Shown here piece after piece: positions 49,272 through 57,972 of a stretch of 64,000 nt of DNA. Numbering within the stretch: the first letter of the stretch is position 1; each line of letters begins with the position of its first letter. The position numbers and the translations under genes were made by a program. Below the pieces are notes generated by a model. It was given only the letters and a program-made list of their open reading frames with translations, was not told the origin of the DNA and made no database searches. Source of the stretch: Xylanimonas protaetiae (GTDB lineage Bacteria; Actinomycetota; Actinomycetes; Actinomycetales; Cellulomonadaceae); the NCBI RefSeq assembly GCF_004135385.1, contig NZ_CP035493.1, forward strand, positions 2,108,001 through 2,172,000, written 5' to 3'.

Positions 49272-50271
49272 GCACGAGAAGCACCTCGCCGCGGCGGACG
49301 CGGACGCCCGCCGTGAGCTGACCGAGGCGGCGGCGTCGGGCGGCGGCCTGGCCGAGGCCGGTCTGGACGCGGGCGTCGGCATGGTGGCCGCCTCGGCCAA
49401 GCAGCGGTCGCTGTGGTCGGACGCATGGCACACGCTGCGCAGGAGCTGGATGTTCTGGGTCGGTGCGTTCCTCGCGCTGGTCTTCACCACGATGGCCGTC
49501 GCGCCCCGTCTCTTCACGAGCGCCGACCCGCGCGAGTGCGACCTGGCGTTCTCCGGCCAGGCACCCTCGGCAGCCCACTGGTTCGGGTTCGACCAGCAGG
49601 GCTGCGACTTCTACGCCAACGTCATCTACGGGGCGCGGAACTCGCTGGCGATCGGCCTGCTGAGCGTCATCGCCCTCCTGGCCGTCGGGACGGTCCTGGG
49701 TGCGGTCTCCGGCTACTACGGAGGGCTGAGCGACACGCTCCTGTCGCGGCTCACGGACATCTTCTACGCGCTGCCCCTGATCCTGGGCGCGATCGTGCTG
49801 CTCCGCGTCGGCCCGGAGACGGGGATCCCGCTGCTGGAGGACCGCGGCGTCGGGGCGATCGTCATCGCCCTGACGGCCTTCGGCTGGATGACGGCGATGC
49901 GCCTGGTGCGCAGCCAGGTGATCCAGCTGAAGAACACGGACTTCGTCGCGGCCGCGCGTGCGCTCGGCGCGGGCAGCGTGCGGGTGCTGGTGCGCCACAT
50001 CCTGCCGAACGCCGTCGCGCCCGTGCTCGTGTACGCCACGATCACCGTCGGCGTGCTGATCGCCGCCGAGGCGACGCTCACGTTCCTCGGCGTCGGGCTG
50101 ACACGCCCGGCCATCTCCTGGGGCCTGCAGATCAACAGCGGGCAGTCGCTGCTGCGCACGGCACCGCACGTCGTGCTGTTCCCCAGCCTCTTCCTGTCCC
50201 TGACCGTCATGGCGTTCACGCTGCTCGGCGACTCGCTGCGTGACGCCCTCGACCCGAAGGCACGCCGATGA
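49264..50271 (+). CDS. OppC/DppC-type permease, first opp cluster
   Basis: The 335-aa product has a long charged N-terminal tail (about 65 residues, Ala/Glu-rich) before the first helix, the AHWFGFDQQGCDFYANVIYG loop in place of the usual HxLGTDxxGRD motif, and EAA-like FVAAARALGAGSVRVLVRHI. Two cysteines in the periplasmic loop are a small oddity. It is translationally coupled to the genes on both sides. Confidence 0.93.
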   Translation: MSEHEKHLAAADADARRELTEAAASGGGLAEAGLDAGVGMVAASAKQRSLWSDAWHTLRRSWMFWVGAFLALVFTTMAVAPRLFTSADPRECDLAFSGQAPSAAHWFGFDQQGCDFYANVIYGARNSLAIGLLSVIALLAVGTVLGAVSGYYGGLSDTLLSRLTDIFYALPLILGAIVLLRVGPETGIPLLEDRGVGAIVIALTAFGWMTAMRLVRSQVIQLKNTDFVAAARALGAGSVRVLVRHILPNAVAPVLVYATITVGVLIAAEATLTFLGVGLTRPAISWGLQINSGQSLLRTAPHVVLFPSLFLSLTVMAFTLLGDSLRDALDPKARR

Positions 50272-51308
50272 CCGAGATCCTCGACGTCTCCCTGTCGGAG
50301 GCGAAGCTCGACGACGAACCGATCCTCGAGGTCGACGACCTGTACGTGCACTTCAGCACCCGCGAGGGGCAGGTCCGTGCCGTCAACGGGGTCTCGTACA
50401 CCGTGTCGCAAGGGGAGACCCTCGCGATCCTCGGCGAGTCCGGCTCCGGCAAGTCCGTGTCCGCGCAGGCGATCATGGGCATCCTCGAGACGCCCCCGGC
50501 CGTCATCAGGGGCAAGGGCGTGCGGTTCCACGGCCAGGACATCCTCACGATGACCGCCGAGGAGCAGCGCCAGGTGCGCGGCCCCGGCATCTCGATGATC
50601 TTCCAGGACGCCCTCAGCGCCCTGAACCCCGTCTACTCGGTGGGGTACCAGATCGGCGAGATGTTCCGCGAGCACCGGGGCATGTCCCGGAGGGACGCCC
50701 GGCTGCGGGCGGTCGAGCTCATGGACCGCGTCCGCATCCCGGCGGCCAAGAGCCGGGTGGGCGACTACCCGCACCAGTTCTCCGGCGGCATGCGCCAGCG
50801 CGTCATGATCGCGATGGCGCTGGCGCTCGACCCGCACATCCTCATCGCGGACGAGCCGACGACGGCGCTCGACGTCACCGTCCAGGCGCAGGTGATGAAG
50901 CTGCTCGAGCAGCTCCAGGAGGAGACGGGCATGGGCCTCATCCTCATCACCCACGACCTGGGCGTGGTCAACGAGGTGGCCGACAAGGTCGCCGTCATGT
51001 ACGCCGGGAAGATCGTCGAGACGGGCACGGTCGACGAGGTCTTCTCCTCGCCGCGTCACCCGTACACCGAGGGCCTGATGAACTCGGTGCCGGACACGGC
51101 GTCGAAGGACCGGCTCAGGCCCATCGTGGGCCAGCCGCCGAACCTGGCGTTCATCCCGCCGGGCTGCGCCTTCCACCCGCGCTGCCCGTACAAGCGCAGC
51201 CCCGGCGCGCCGGACTGCGCGGTGGACGTCCCGGCCCTGCGCGAGATCGGCCCGGGCCGCCAGGTGTCCTGCCACTACTCCGAGGAGGTGTTCGGTGAGC
51301 TCGCCTGA
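50268..51308 (+). CDS. OppD-type ATPase, first opp cluster
   Basis: The 346-aa ATPase has Walker [11 protein letters not shown]-loop [12 protein letters not shown], signature FSGGMRQR (F in place of L), Walker [15 protein letters not shown] and the C-terminal oligopeptide extension with cysteines ([20 protein letters not shown]) that commonly binds an Fe-S cluster in this family. It overlaps its neighbours at both ends. Confidence 0.94.
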   Translation: MTEILDVSLSEAKLDDEPILEVDDLYVHFSTREGQVRAVNGVSYTVSQGETLAILGESGSGKSVSAQAIMGILETPPAVIRGKGVRFHGQDILTMTAEEQRQVRGPGISMIFQDALSALNPVYSVGYQIGEMFREHRGMSRRDARLRAVELMDRVRIPAAKSRVGDYPHQFSGGMRQRVMIAMALALDPHILIADEPTTALDVTVQAQVMKLLEQLQEETGMGLILITHDLGVVNEVADKVAVMYAGKIVETGTVDEVFSSPRHPYTEGLMNSVPDTASKDRLRPIVGQPPNLAFIPPGCAFHPRCPYKRSPGAPDCAVDVPALREIGPGRQVSCHYSEEVFGELA

Positions 51309-52317
51309 CGCCCAGGCGCCGCTGCTGCAGATCAGCGGCCTGAAGAAGCACTTCCCCCTCACGCAGGGCATCGTCTACAAGCGCACGATCGGCCACGTCC
51401 AGGCCGTCGACGGGGTCGACCTCACGATCAGCCGCGGGGAGACCGTCGGCCTGGTGGGAGAGTCCGGCTGCGGCAAGTCGACGGTGTCGAAGCTGCTCGT
51501 GGGTCTCGAGAAGCCCACGGCCGGCGCGATCACCTACAAGGGCCGCGACGTCGCGACGATGAGCGCGAAGCAGCTCAAGCAGTACCGCCGCGAGGTCCAG
51601 ATCATCTTCCAGGACCCGTACTCGTCGCTGAACCCGCGCATGACGGTGGGCGACATCGTGGCGGAGGGCTGGGCCGTGCACCCGGGCATCGCCCCGCGCA
51701 AGGACCGGACGCGCCGCGTGCAGGACCTGCTGGACCGCGTGGGCCTCAACCCCGGCTACATCAACCGTTACCCGCACGAGTTCTCGGGCGGCCAGCGGCA
51801 GCGCGTGGGCATCGCCCGGGCGCTCGCGATGCAGCCCGAGGTCATCGTGTGCGACGAGCCGGTCTCCGCGCTCGACGTGTCGGTCCAGGCGCAGGTGGTC
51901 AACCTGCTCGAGGACCTCCAGGACGAGTTCGGGATGGCGTACCTGTTCATCGCGCACGACCTGTCCGTGGTGCGGCACATCTCGGACCGTCTCGCGGTCA
52001 TGTACCTGGGCCGCATCGTGGAGGAGGGGCCCGCCGCCGAGGTGTATCAGGAGCCCGGGCACCCGTACACCCAGGCGCTGCTGTCCTCGGTGCCCGTGCA
52101 CGAGCCCGCGCTGCGCGGCAAGAAGGAGCGCATCATCCTCACGGGCGACGTGCCGAGCCCGGCGAACCCGCCGTCGGGCTGCCGGTTCCGGACCCGCTGC
52201 TGGAAGGCCCAGGACCTCTGCGCGCAGAAGGACCCTGCCCTCGAGCTCCGGGGTCTGACGCACCCCACGGCGTGCCACTTCGCCGAGTCGCACGACGTGC
52301 TCCACGCGGAGGTCTGA
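51295..52317 (+). CDS. OppF-type ATPase, first opp cluster
   Basis: The 340-aa ATPase has Walker [11 protein letters not shown]-loop [14 protein letters not shown], signature FSGGQRQR, Walker [13 protein letters not shown] and the cysteine-containing tail [15 protein letters not shown]. The GTG start at 51295 overlaps oppD by 14 bp. It is the last gene of the cluster, followed by a strong terminator hairpin. Confidence 0.94.
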   Translation: MSSPDAQAPLLQISGLKKHFPLTQGIVYKRTIGHVQAVDGVDLTISRGETVGLVGESGCGKSTVSKLLVGLEKPTAGAITYKGRDVATMSAKQLKQYRREVQIIFQDPYSSLNPRMTVGDIVAEGWAVHPGIAPRKDRTRRVQDLLDRVGLNPGYINRYPHEFSGGQRQRVGIARALAMQPEVIVCDEPVSALDVSVQAQVVNLLEDLQDEFGMAYLFIAHDLSVVRHISDRLAVMYLGRIVEEGPAAEVYQEPGHPYTQALLSSVPVHEPALRGKKERIILTGDVPSPANPPSGCRFRTRCWKAQDLCAQKDPALELRGLTHPTACHFAESHDVLHAEV

Positions 52318-52337
52318 GCGCCCGCGATCCGCGTGCG

Positions 52338-52373
52338 CGACGGCGGCCGCCCCGACCCGGGCGGCCGCCGTCG
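52338..52373 (+). terminator. 15-bp-stem terminator after the first opp cluster
   Basis: Arms 52338-52352 and 52359-52373 pair perfectly with a 6-nt loop, starting 20 bp after the oppF stop. It is GC-rich with no T-tract. Confidence 0.75.
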
Positions 52374-52495
52374 TCGTGACGCGTGGCCGCGCTCGCTGGC
52401 GCGAATGGCGCAGTCCGCCTGACGCCCCCGTTCAGTTCTGGTTTCGGAACGATAACGCCGGAGCCCGCGCAACTACCATAAAACCGGACAAATTG

Positions 52496-52510
52496 GGTGG
52501 TATGACCACC
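52496..52510. promoter_or_regulatory. Inverted repeat in the promoter region of the second opp cluster
   Basis: GGTGGT (52496-52501) and ACCACC (52505-52510) form 6-bp arms around ATG. The site lies in the AT-rich 276-bp gap before the second binding-protein gene, 83 bp from its start, with TACCATAAAACC just upstream. It is a candidate operator; no regulator gene is adjacent. Confidence 0.35.
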
Positions 52511-52593
52511 TACATTCGAACCTGTCCCGCGGCGGACGGGTGAGCTGGCTCGCCAGTCTCCCCGCCCCGTACCCGCTCGATGACAGGACTCCC

Positions 52594-54426
52594 ATGAAGA
52601 TCAGGCGTATTGCCGCCGCGATCGCCGCCGCCACGGCCGGCGCGCTCGTGCTGTCGGCGTGCTCGACCCCGAGGTCGCCGGTGTCGAAGGCTCGGACACC
52701 CAGTCGGTCACCGTCGGCTGGAACCAGCCGATGTTCTCGCAGAACAACCTGACGGCCGCGGGCAACGCGACCGCCAACGCGAACATCCTCTACCTGACGC
52801 AGTCGGCGTTCTTCTACTACAACGACGCCCTCGAGCTCGTCATGAACGAGGACTTCGGCACGATCGAGACGGTCTCCGAGGACCCGCTGACGGTCAAGCT
52901 CACCATCCAGGACGGTGTCACCTGGTCGGACGGCACGCCCGTCGACGCGGCCGACCTGATCCTCATGTGGGGCCCCGCAACCCCAAGTTCAGCAACGTCG
53001 ACGCCGACCAGGTCGCGACGGACGAGGACGGCAACGAGGTGCTCGCCGAGGACCAGGTCTGGTTCTCCGGCTCGAGCCCCGTCATGGAGCTCGTCACGCA
53101 GTTCCCGGAGATCTCCGAGGACGGCCGCTCGGTCACCCTGACGTTCGACTCGGTCCGCTCCGACTGGCTGATGGACATGCAGTTCCCGCCGGTCGCCGCG
53201 CACGCCGTCGCCGGCATCGCTCTCGACATCGCCGACGCGCAGGAGGCCAAGGACGCGCTCGTCGCGGCCTTCCGCGACAACGACTCCGCCGCGCTGAACA
53301 AGATCGCCGGCGTCTGGAACACCGGCTTCAACTTCACGTCGATGCCGAGCGACCCGCGCGTCCACCTGTCGACGGGCCCGTTCATCCTCGACGAGTTCGT
53401 CGAGAACCAGCACCTCACGCTGGTGCGCAACGAGGCCTTCGACTGGGGCAACGTCCCCGCCGTCGACCAGGTCACCTTCCGCTTCACCGAGGACCCGATG
53501 GCCGCCATCACCGCGCTGCAGAACGGTGAGGTCGACATCATCTCGCCGCAGTCGTCGGTCGACGTGCTGAAGACCCTCGCCGGCCTCGACGGCATCGAGT
53601 ACGAGACCGGCGTCGAGGCCACGTGGGAGCACGTGACCCTCATGCACAACTACGGCGGTCCGTTCGACGCCGCGACCTACGGCGGCAACGTCGACGTCGC
53701 GCGTCTGGTCCGCCAGGCCTTCCTGCAGACGATCCCGCGTCAGCAGATCATCGACACGCTGATCACGCCGCTGCAGGACGACGCCGCGATCCGCAACTCG
53801 TTCAACTTCGTCCCGGGCGCCCCGGCTACGACGAGGCCGTGGCCGGCAACGGGTCTGACTTCTTCGTCGGTGACCCCGCGAAGGCGACCGAGCTGCTCGA
53901 GCAGGCGCGTGCGCTGTACCCCGGGCTGCCCGAGACGATCGACGTGCGCATCCTCTTCGGTGCCTCGAACGTCCGCCGCGCCAACCAGTTCCAGCTCATC
54001 CAGGCTGCGGCCGCGCCGGTCGGCTTCAACGTCGTCGACGGCGGCAACGACAACTGGGGCCAGATCCTCTTCTCCGGCGACGGTTCGTTCGACGCCGCGC
54101 TCTTCGGGTGGCAGTCCACCAGCACGATGCTGCTGAACGGTGAGGCGAACTACGTCACGGGCGGCCAGAACAACTTCTCCGGCTTCTCGAACCCCGAGGT
54201 CGACGCCCTGTGGGCCAAGATCGCGGTCGCGCCGGACGACACCACCGACGAGGTCCGCGCCTGGGCCACGGAGATGGAGTCCCACCTGTTCAACGACGGG
54301 TTCGGCCTGCCGATCTTCCAGCACCCCGGCGTCGTCGCCCACACCGACCGCGTCCAGAACGTCTCGACGATCACGCTGTCGCCGACCATCCTCTGGAACT
54401 TCTGGGAGTGGGAGATCGCGGAGTGA
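52594..54426 (+). pseudogene. Opp-type binding lipoprotein, second opp cluster, with three apparent 1-nt deletions
   Basis: Translation starts at ATG 52594 (AGGA about 9 nt upstream): MKIRRIAAAIAAATAGALVL then lipobox SAC. The conserved protein then jumps frame three times. Frame changes occur at C runs 52667-52670, 52973-52976 and 53820-53823; in each case adding one C restores a continuous family-5 binding protein (GVTWSDGTPVDAADL, STGPFILDEFVENQ, DFFVGDPAKATELLEQA) of about 611 aa ending EWEIAE at 54426. Long conserved segments keep no internal stops. This suggests homopolymer undercalls; if the losses are real the gene is dead. Confidence 0.85.
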
Positions 54427-54477
54427 CGTGATCCTCGCACCGGGCACCTGACGGTGCCCCGAGGAACCAGCACAGAG

Positions 54478-54512
54478 CGGGGGTACCGCGGCGCATGCGC
54501 CCGGTACCCCCG
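54478..54512 (+). terminator. Intrinsic terminator-like hairpin after the second binding-protein gene
   Basis: Bases 54478-54488 pair with 54502-54512 over 11 bp, followed by a T-rich TTCTTGT, the closest match to a classical intrinsic terminator in this window. A smaller GGGCACC/GGTGCCC stem lies just upstream (54442-54459). Both precede the permease genes of the cluster, probably giving partial read-through. Confidence 0.7.
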
Positions 54513-54650
54513 TTCTTGTCGGAACAGCACCCGATCGTCCTGCGCCACACCCACAGACGCCCGCGACCCAGGCGTAAGTGGTGGTCCGCGCGGACGCAAA
54601 GATTACTTAAAGCACCCCTTGACCAACCCTTCCCCCGAGGCAAGGACTCC

Positions 54651-56267
54651 ATGGCCACCACTGTGACGACCGACGTCGAGGACGCCCCCGCGGCGCCCGA
54701 CGAACTGGTCCCCACGCGGCGCTCGCGGGCCGCCCGCTCGGCCCCGATGCTCACGTTCCTGGCACGCAGGCTCCTGTCGTCGCTGCTCGTGCTCCTCGGC
54801 GCCACGTTCATCGTCTACATGCTGTTCGCGCACGCGGTCGACCCGCTCGAGGACCTCCGGTTCTCGACGGCGCCGAACGCCGCGCAGCTGATCGCCGAGC
54901 GCACCGCGATGCTCAACCTCGACGTCCCGCCGGCGCTGCGCTACTTCATGTGGCTCGGCGACGTGGTCACGGGCGACCTGGGCTCGAGCTGGCGGACCGG
55001 CCAGAGCGTCTCGTCGATGCTCGGCAGCGCGATCCCCAGCACGGTGACCCTCGTCTCCGGCTCGATCGTCCTGGCCATCGGCCTCGGCGTCCTCGTCGGC
55101 ATGGTCGCGGCCCTGCGCCAGTACACGCGCTTCGACTACGCGGTGACGTTCCTGTCCTTCGTGCTCTTCTCGCTGCCCTCGTTCTGGGTCGCGGTGCTGC
55201 TCAAGCTGTGGGGCGCGATCGGGTTCAACGACTTCCTGCGCGACCCCACGATCTCCTGGTACATGATCGCGATCATCTCCGTGGTCGGCGGCGCGGTGCT
55301 CTCCGCGATCGTCGGCGGCGCGCGCCGGACGCGGTGGGTCTCGTTCGCCGCCGCGACCGTCGCCACCGCCGGGATGCTCGTGTTCGTCTCGGAGACCGAC
55401 TGGCTCCTGGACCCCAGCCTCGGCATCGCCGGCATCGCGCTGCTCGGCGTGGGCGTCGCCTTCGCCGTCGTCGCCCTGACGGCCGGCCTCGGCAACAGGC
55501 GTGCGCTGTACTCGTCGCTCACCACGGTCGCCGTGGGCGCCGCGCTGGTGTTCCCGCTGCAGTTCGCCTTCGTGAACGCGAGCTGGCTGCTCATCCTCGG
55601 GCTCGCCGTCGTCGCGGTCGCCGCCGGGTGCCTCGTCGGCTGGCTGTTCGGCGGGGACGACCGCGCGGTGTCCATGCGCGCCTCGGCGATCACCGCCGTC
55701 GGCGTCGGCGCGTTCATCTTCGTCGACCGCGTGATGCAGGTCTGGTACGCGTACAACCGCGCGTCGCAGATCAACCACCGCCCGATCTCCACGATCGGGG
55801 CGCAGACCCCGGGCCTGCGCGGTGACTTCTGGATCATGACGCTCGACCAGTTCACGCACATCCTGCTGCCGACGATCACCCTCGTCCTCATCTCGTTCGC
55901 CGGGTACACGCGCTACACACGTGCCTCGATGCTCGAGGTGATGAACCAGGACTACATCCGCACGGCCCGCGCGAAGGGCCTCTCGGAGCGCGTCGTCACC
56001 GTGCGGCACGCGTTCCGCAACGCGCTGATCCCGCTGGCCACCATCGTGCCGCTCGACGTCGCGGCCATGTTCGGCGGCGCGATCATCACCGAGCAGATCT
56101 TCGGCTGGTCCGGCATGGGCGCGCTGTTCATCACCGGGCTGCGCACCGCGGACGCCGCCGTGGTCATGGGCCACTTCCTCGTGGTCGGCTCGCTCCTGAT
56201 CGTCGCCAGCATCGTCGTGGACTTCGTCTACGCCGCCCTCGACCCTCGAATCCGGGTGAACGCATGA
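54651..56267 (+). CDS. OppB/DppB-type permease with a large extra membrane domain, second opp cluster
   Basis: At 538 aa this permease is about 200 residues longer than the usual OppB. Residues 1-190 and 390-538 match the standard fold (FLARRLLSSLLVLLGATFIV; EAA-like DYIRTARAKGLSERVV; YAALDPRIRV at the end). Between about 203 and 365 there is an insertion with roughly five or six additional hydrophobic helices (for example SFAAATVATAGMLVFV, ALLGVGVAFAVVALTAGL). The start ATG 54651 is supported by AAGGA upstream. It overlaps the next permease by 4 bp. Confidence 0.9.
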   Translation: MATTVTTDVEDAPAAPDELVPTRRSRAARSAPMLTFLARRLLSSLLVLLGATFIVYMLFAHAVDPLEDLRFSTAPNAAQLIAERTAMLNLDVPPALRYFMWLGDVVTGDLGSSWRTGQSVSSMLGSAIPSTVTLVSGSIVLAIGLGVLVGMVAALRQYTRFDYAVTFLSFVLFSLPSFWVAVLLKLWGAIGFNDFLRDPTISWYMIAIISVVGGAVLSAIVGGARRTRWVSFAAATVATAGMLVFVSETDWLLDPSLGIAGIALLGVGVAFAVVALTAGLGNRRALYSSLTTVAVGAALVFPLQFAFVNASWLLILGLAVVAVAAGCLVGWLFGGDDRAVSMRASAITAVGVGAFIFVDRVMQVWYAYNRASQINHRPISTIGAQTPGLRGDFWIMTLDQFTHILLPTITLVLISFAGYTRYTRASMLEVMNQDYIRTARAKGLSERVVTVRHAFRNALIPLATIVPLDVAAMFGGAIITEQIFGWSGMGALFITGLRTADAAVVMGHFLVVGSLLIVASIVVDFVYAALDPRIRVNA

Positions 56268-57301
56268 CCACCGAACTGACGCAGTCCGCCGAGAACCCCG
56301 AGTCGTCGATCGAGCTCAAGGAGGTCGAGGGCCTCTCGCAGGGCCGCATCGTCCTGCGCCGGTTCCTCCGCCACCGCGGGGCCATGATCTCGGTGCTCGT
56401 GCTGCTCGCGCTCGTCGCGCTCGTCACGACGTCGATCGGCTGGGGCCCCATCCCCGGCTGGTGGCAGCACGGGTTCCGTGACCTGAACCCCATCGCCAAC
56501 CCGGGTGGCGCCCCCACCATGGGCTTCGACGGAGGGTTCTCGTTCGGCTCTCACCCGTTCGGCCAGGACAACGTGGGCCGGGACGTCTTCGCGATGGTCA
56601 TGCGGGGCACGCAGCAGTCGCTGACGGTCATGTTCGTCATCGGCCTCCTGTCGACGCTCATCGGCGTCGTGCTCGGCGCGCTGTCCGGCTTCTTCCGCGG
56701 CTGGGCCGACAACGTGATCATGCGGTTCACCGACATGGTCATCACGATCCCCGTGATCATGGTCGGTGCGATCCTCGGCATCGTGTTCGGCGGGGCGAGC
56801 CCCTGGACGCTCGCCATCGCGCTGTCCCTGGTCACGTGGACGACCATGGCCCGCCTCGTGCGCGCCCAGTTCCTGGCCCTGCGCGAGCAGGAGTTCGTCG
56901 ACGCGGCCCGCGTGGCCGGCGCCTCGAACGCCCGCATCATGTTCAAGCACATCCTGCCCAACGCGGTGGGCGTGATCATCGTCAACGCGACACTGCTCAT
57001 GGCGTCCGCGATGCTGCTCGAGACCGCCCTGTCGTTCCTCGGGTTCGGCATCCGCGCGCCGGAGGTGTCGCTGGGCACGATGATCAGCGAGTACCAGGCC
57101 GCGTTCACCACGCGTCCGTGGCTGTTCTGGTGGCCGGGACTGTTCATCGTGACGATCGCGCTGTGCGTGAACTTCATCGGTGACGGCCTGCGGGACGCCT
57201 TCGACCCGCGTCAGCGCCGCATCCCGACCGTCCGCGCGCTGGCCAAGGCCGACGCCAAGAAGGCGGCCAAGGCCCTGAAGGCCGCGGTCACCAAGGCCTG
57301 A
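56264..57301 (+). CDS. OppC/DppC-type permease, second opp cluster
   Basis: The 345-aa product has the SHPFGQDNVGRDVFAMVMRG motif, six helices and the EAA-like FVDAARVAGASNARIMFKHI. The N-terminus is acidic, and the C-terminus is a Lys/Ala-rich helix (ADAKKAAKALKAA). It is coupled to the upstream permease by ATGA. Six bp beyond its stop is the end of an antisense gene. Confidence 0.93.
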   Translation: MTTELTQSAENPESSIELKEVEGLSQGRIVLRRFLRHRGAMISVLVLLALVALVTTSIGWGPIPGWWQHGFRDLNPIANPGGAPTMGFDGGFSFGSHPFGQDNVGRDVFAMVMRGTQQSLTVMFVIGLLSTLIGVVLGALSGFFRGWADNVIMRFTDMVITIPVIMVGAILGIVFGGASPWTLAIALSLVTWTTMARLVRAQFLALREQEFVDAARVAGASNARIMFKHILPNAVGVIIVNATLLMASAMLLETALSFLGFGIRAPEVSLGTMISEYQAAFTTRPWLFWWPGLFIVTIALCVNFIGDGLRDAFDPRQRRIPTVRALAKADAKKAAKALKAAVTKA

Positions 57302-57307
57302 CCCGTG

Positions 57308-57922
57308 TCATCCCAGCGTGAAGGTCAGCACGCTGGCCGCGAGGAGAACCCCCATCGCGGCCAGGGTGGCGACGTGCCAGCGCACCCGGGGGCGTCCGCG
57401 CTCCAGGCGCGGGTCGTCGAGCAGGCCCGCGTCGCGCAGCTCCTCCCAGCGGGCGCGCACGATGGCCGCGGCCTGACCGGACGCGCCGACCATGAGGTCG
57501 CCGGAGCCGACGGTCCCGCCCCGGTAGGTGGACTCCGGCAGGTTCTGGCCGGCGTCCTTCGGGGCCCGGACCGCCTGGGCCCTGCCGGGCGCGGGAGCGG
57601 CCCACGCCGCGTAGTCGCCGTAGGCGGTGTGCAGCGTGAGGGCGTACCTCGTGTCCACGCGCTCGATCGTCGGCCACGGCAGCTCGATCGTGCGGGTCAC
57701 GTTGCGCAGCTCGACGCTCGCCGGCGACACGATCACGGCAGGTCGCCAGTAGGCGGCCCAGACCCACAGCACCACCAGGGCGACCGGCGCCACGAACGTC
57801 AGGGTCGCCCGCCAGTCGGTCACGGCACTGACGACCAGGCCCCCGACGCCCAGCACGGCGACGCCCACCGCAAGACCCCGGCCGAACCTCGGCCTGTACT
57901 CCACCACGTCCGCAGACACCAT
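57308..57922 (-). CDS. PH-domain-like membrane protein antisense within the opp cluster
   Basis: The 204-aa protein has two N-terminal helices (LAVGVAVLGVGGLVVSAVTD; LTFVAPVALVVLWVWAAYW), a bacterial PH-like beta domain (PAVIVSPASVELRNVTRTIE, then LPWPTIERVDTRYALTLHT) and a C-terminal helix (VATLAAMGVLLAASVLTFTL). I do not know its role. It lies on the opposite strand between oppC and the oppDF gene, splitting the operon. The start MVSADVV at 57922 is preferred over 57988, which would overlap the divergent gene. Confidence 0.78.
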   Translation of the reverse strand: MVSADVVEYRPRFGRGLAVGVAVLGVGGLVVSAVTDWRATLTFVAPVALVVLWVWAAYWRPAVIVSPASVELRNVTRTIELPWPTIERVDTRYALTLHTAYGDYAAWAAPAPGRAQAVRAPKDAGQNLPESTYRGGTVGSGDLMVGASGQAAAIVRARWEELRDAGLLDDPRLERGRPRVRWHVATLAAMGVLLAASVLTFTLG

Positions 57923-57972
57923 GGCTCGATCGTCCCAGACGACGCCGCGAGCCCCACGAAAGGTTGACCATC

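Noticed and set aside
52601-54599. Treating the separate frames within the second binding-protein region as independent small genes
   Set aside because: Each frame fragment continues the same family-5 protein where the previous one stops, so they are parts of one interrupted gene.
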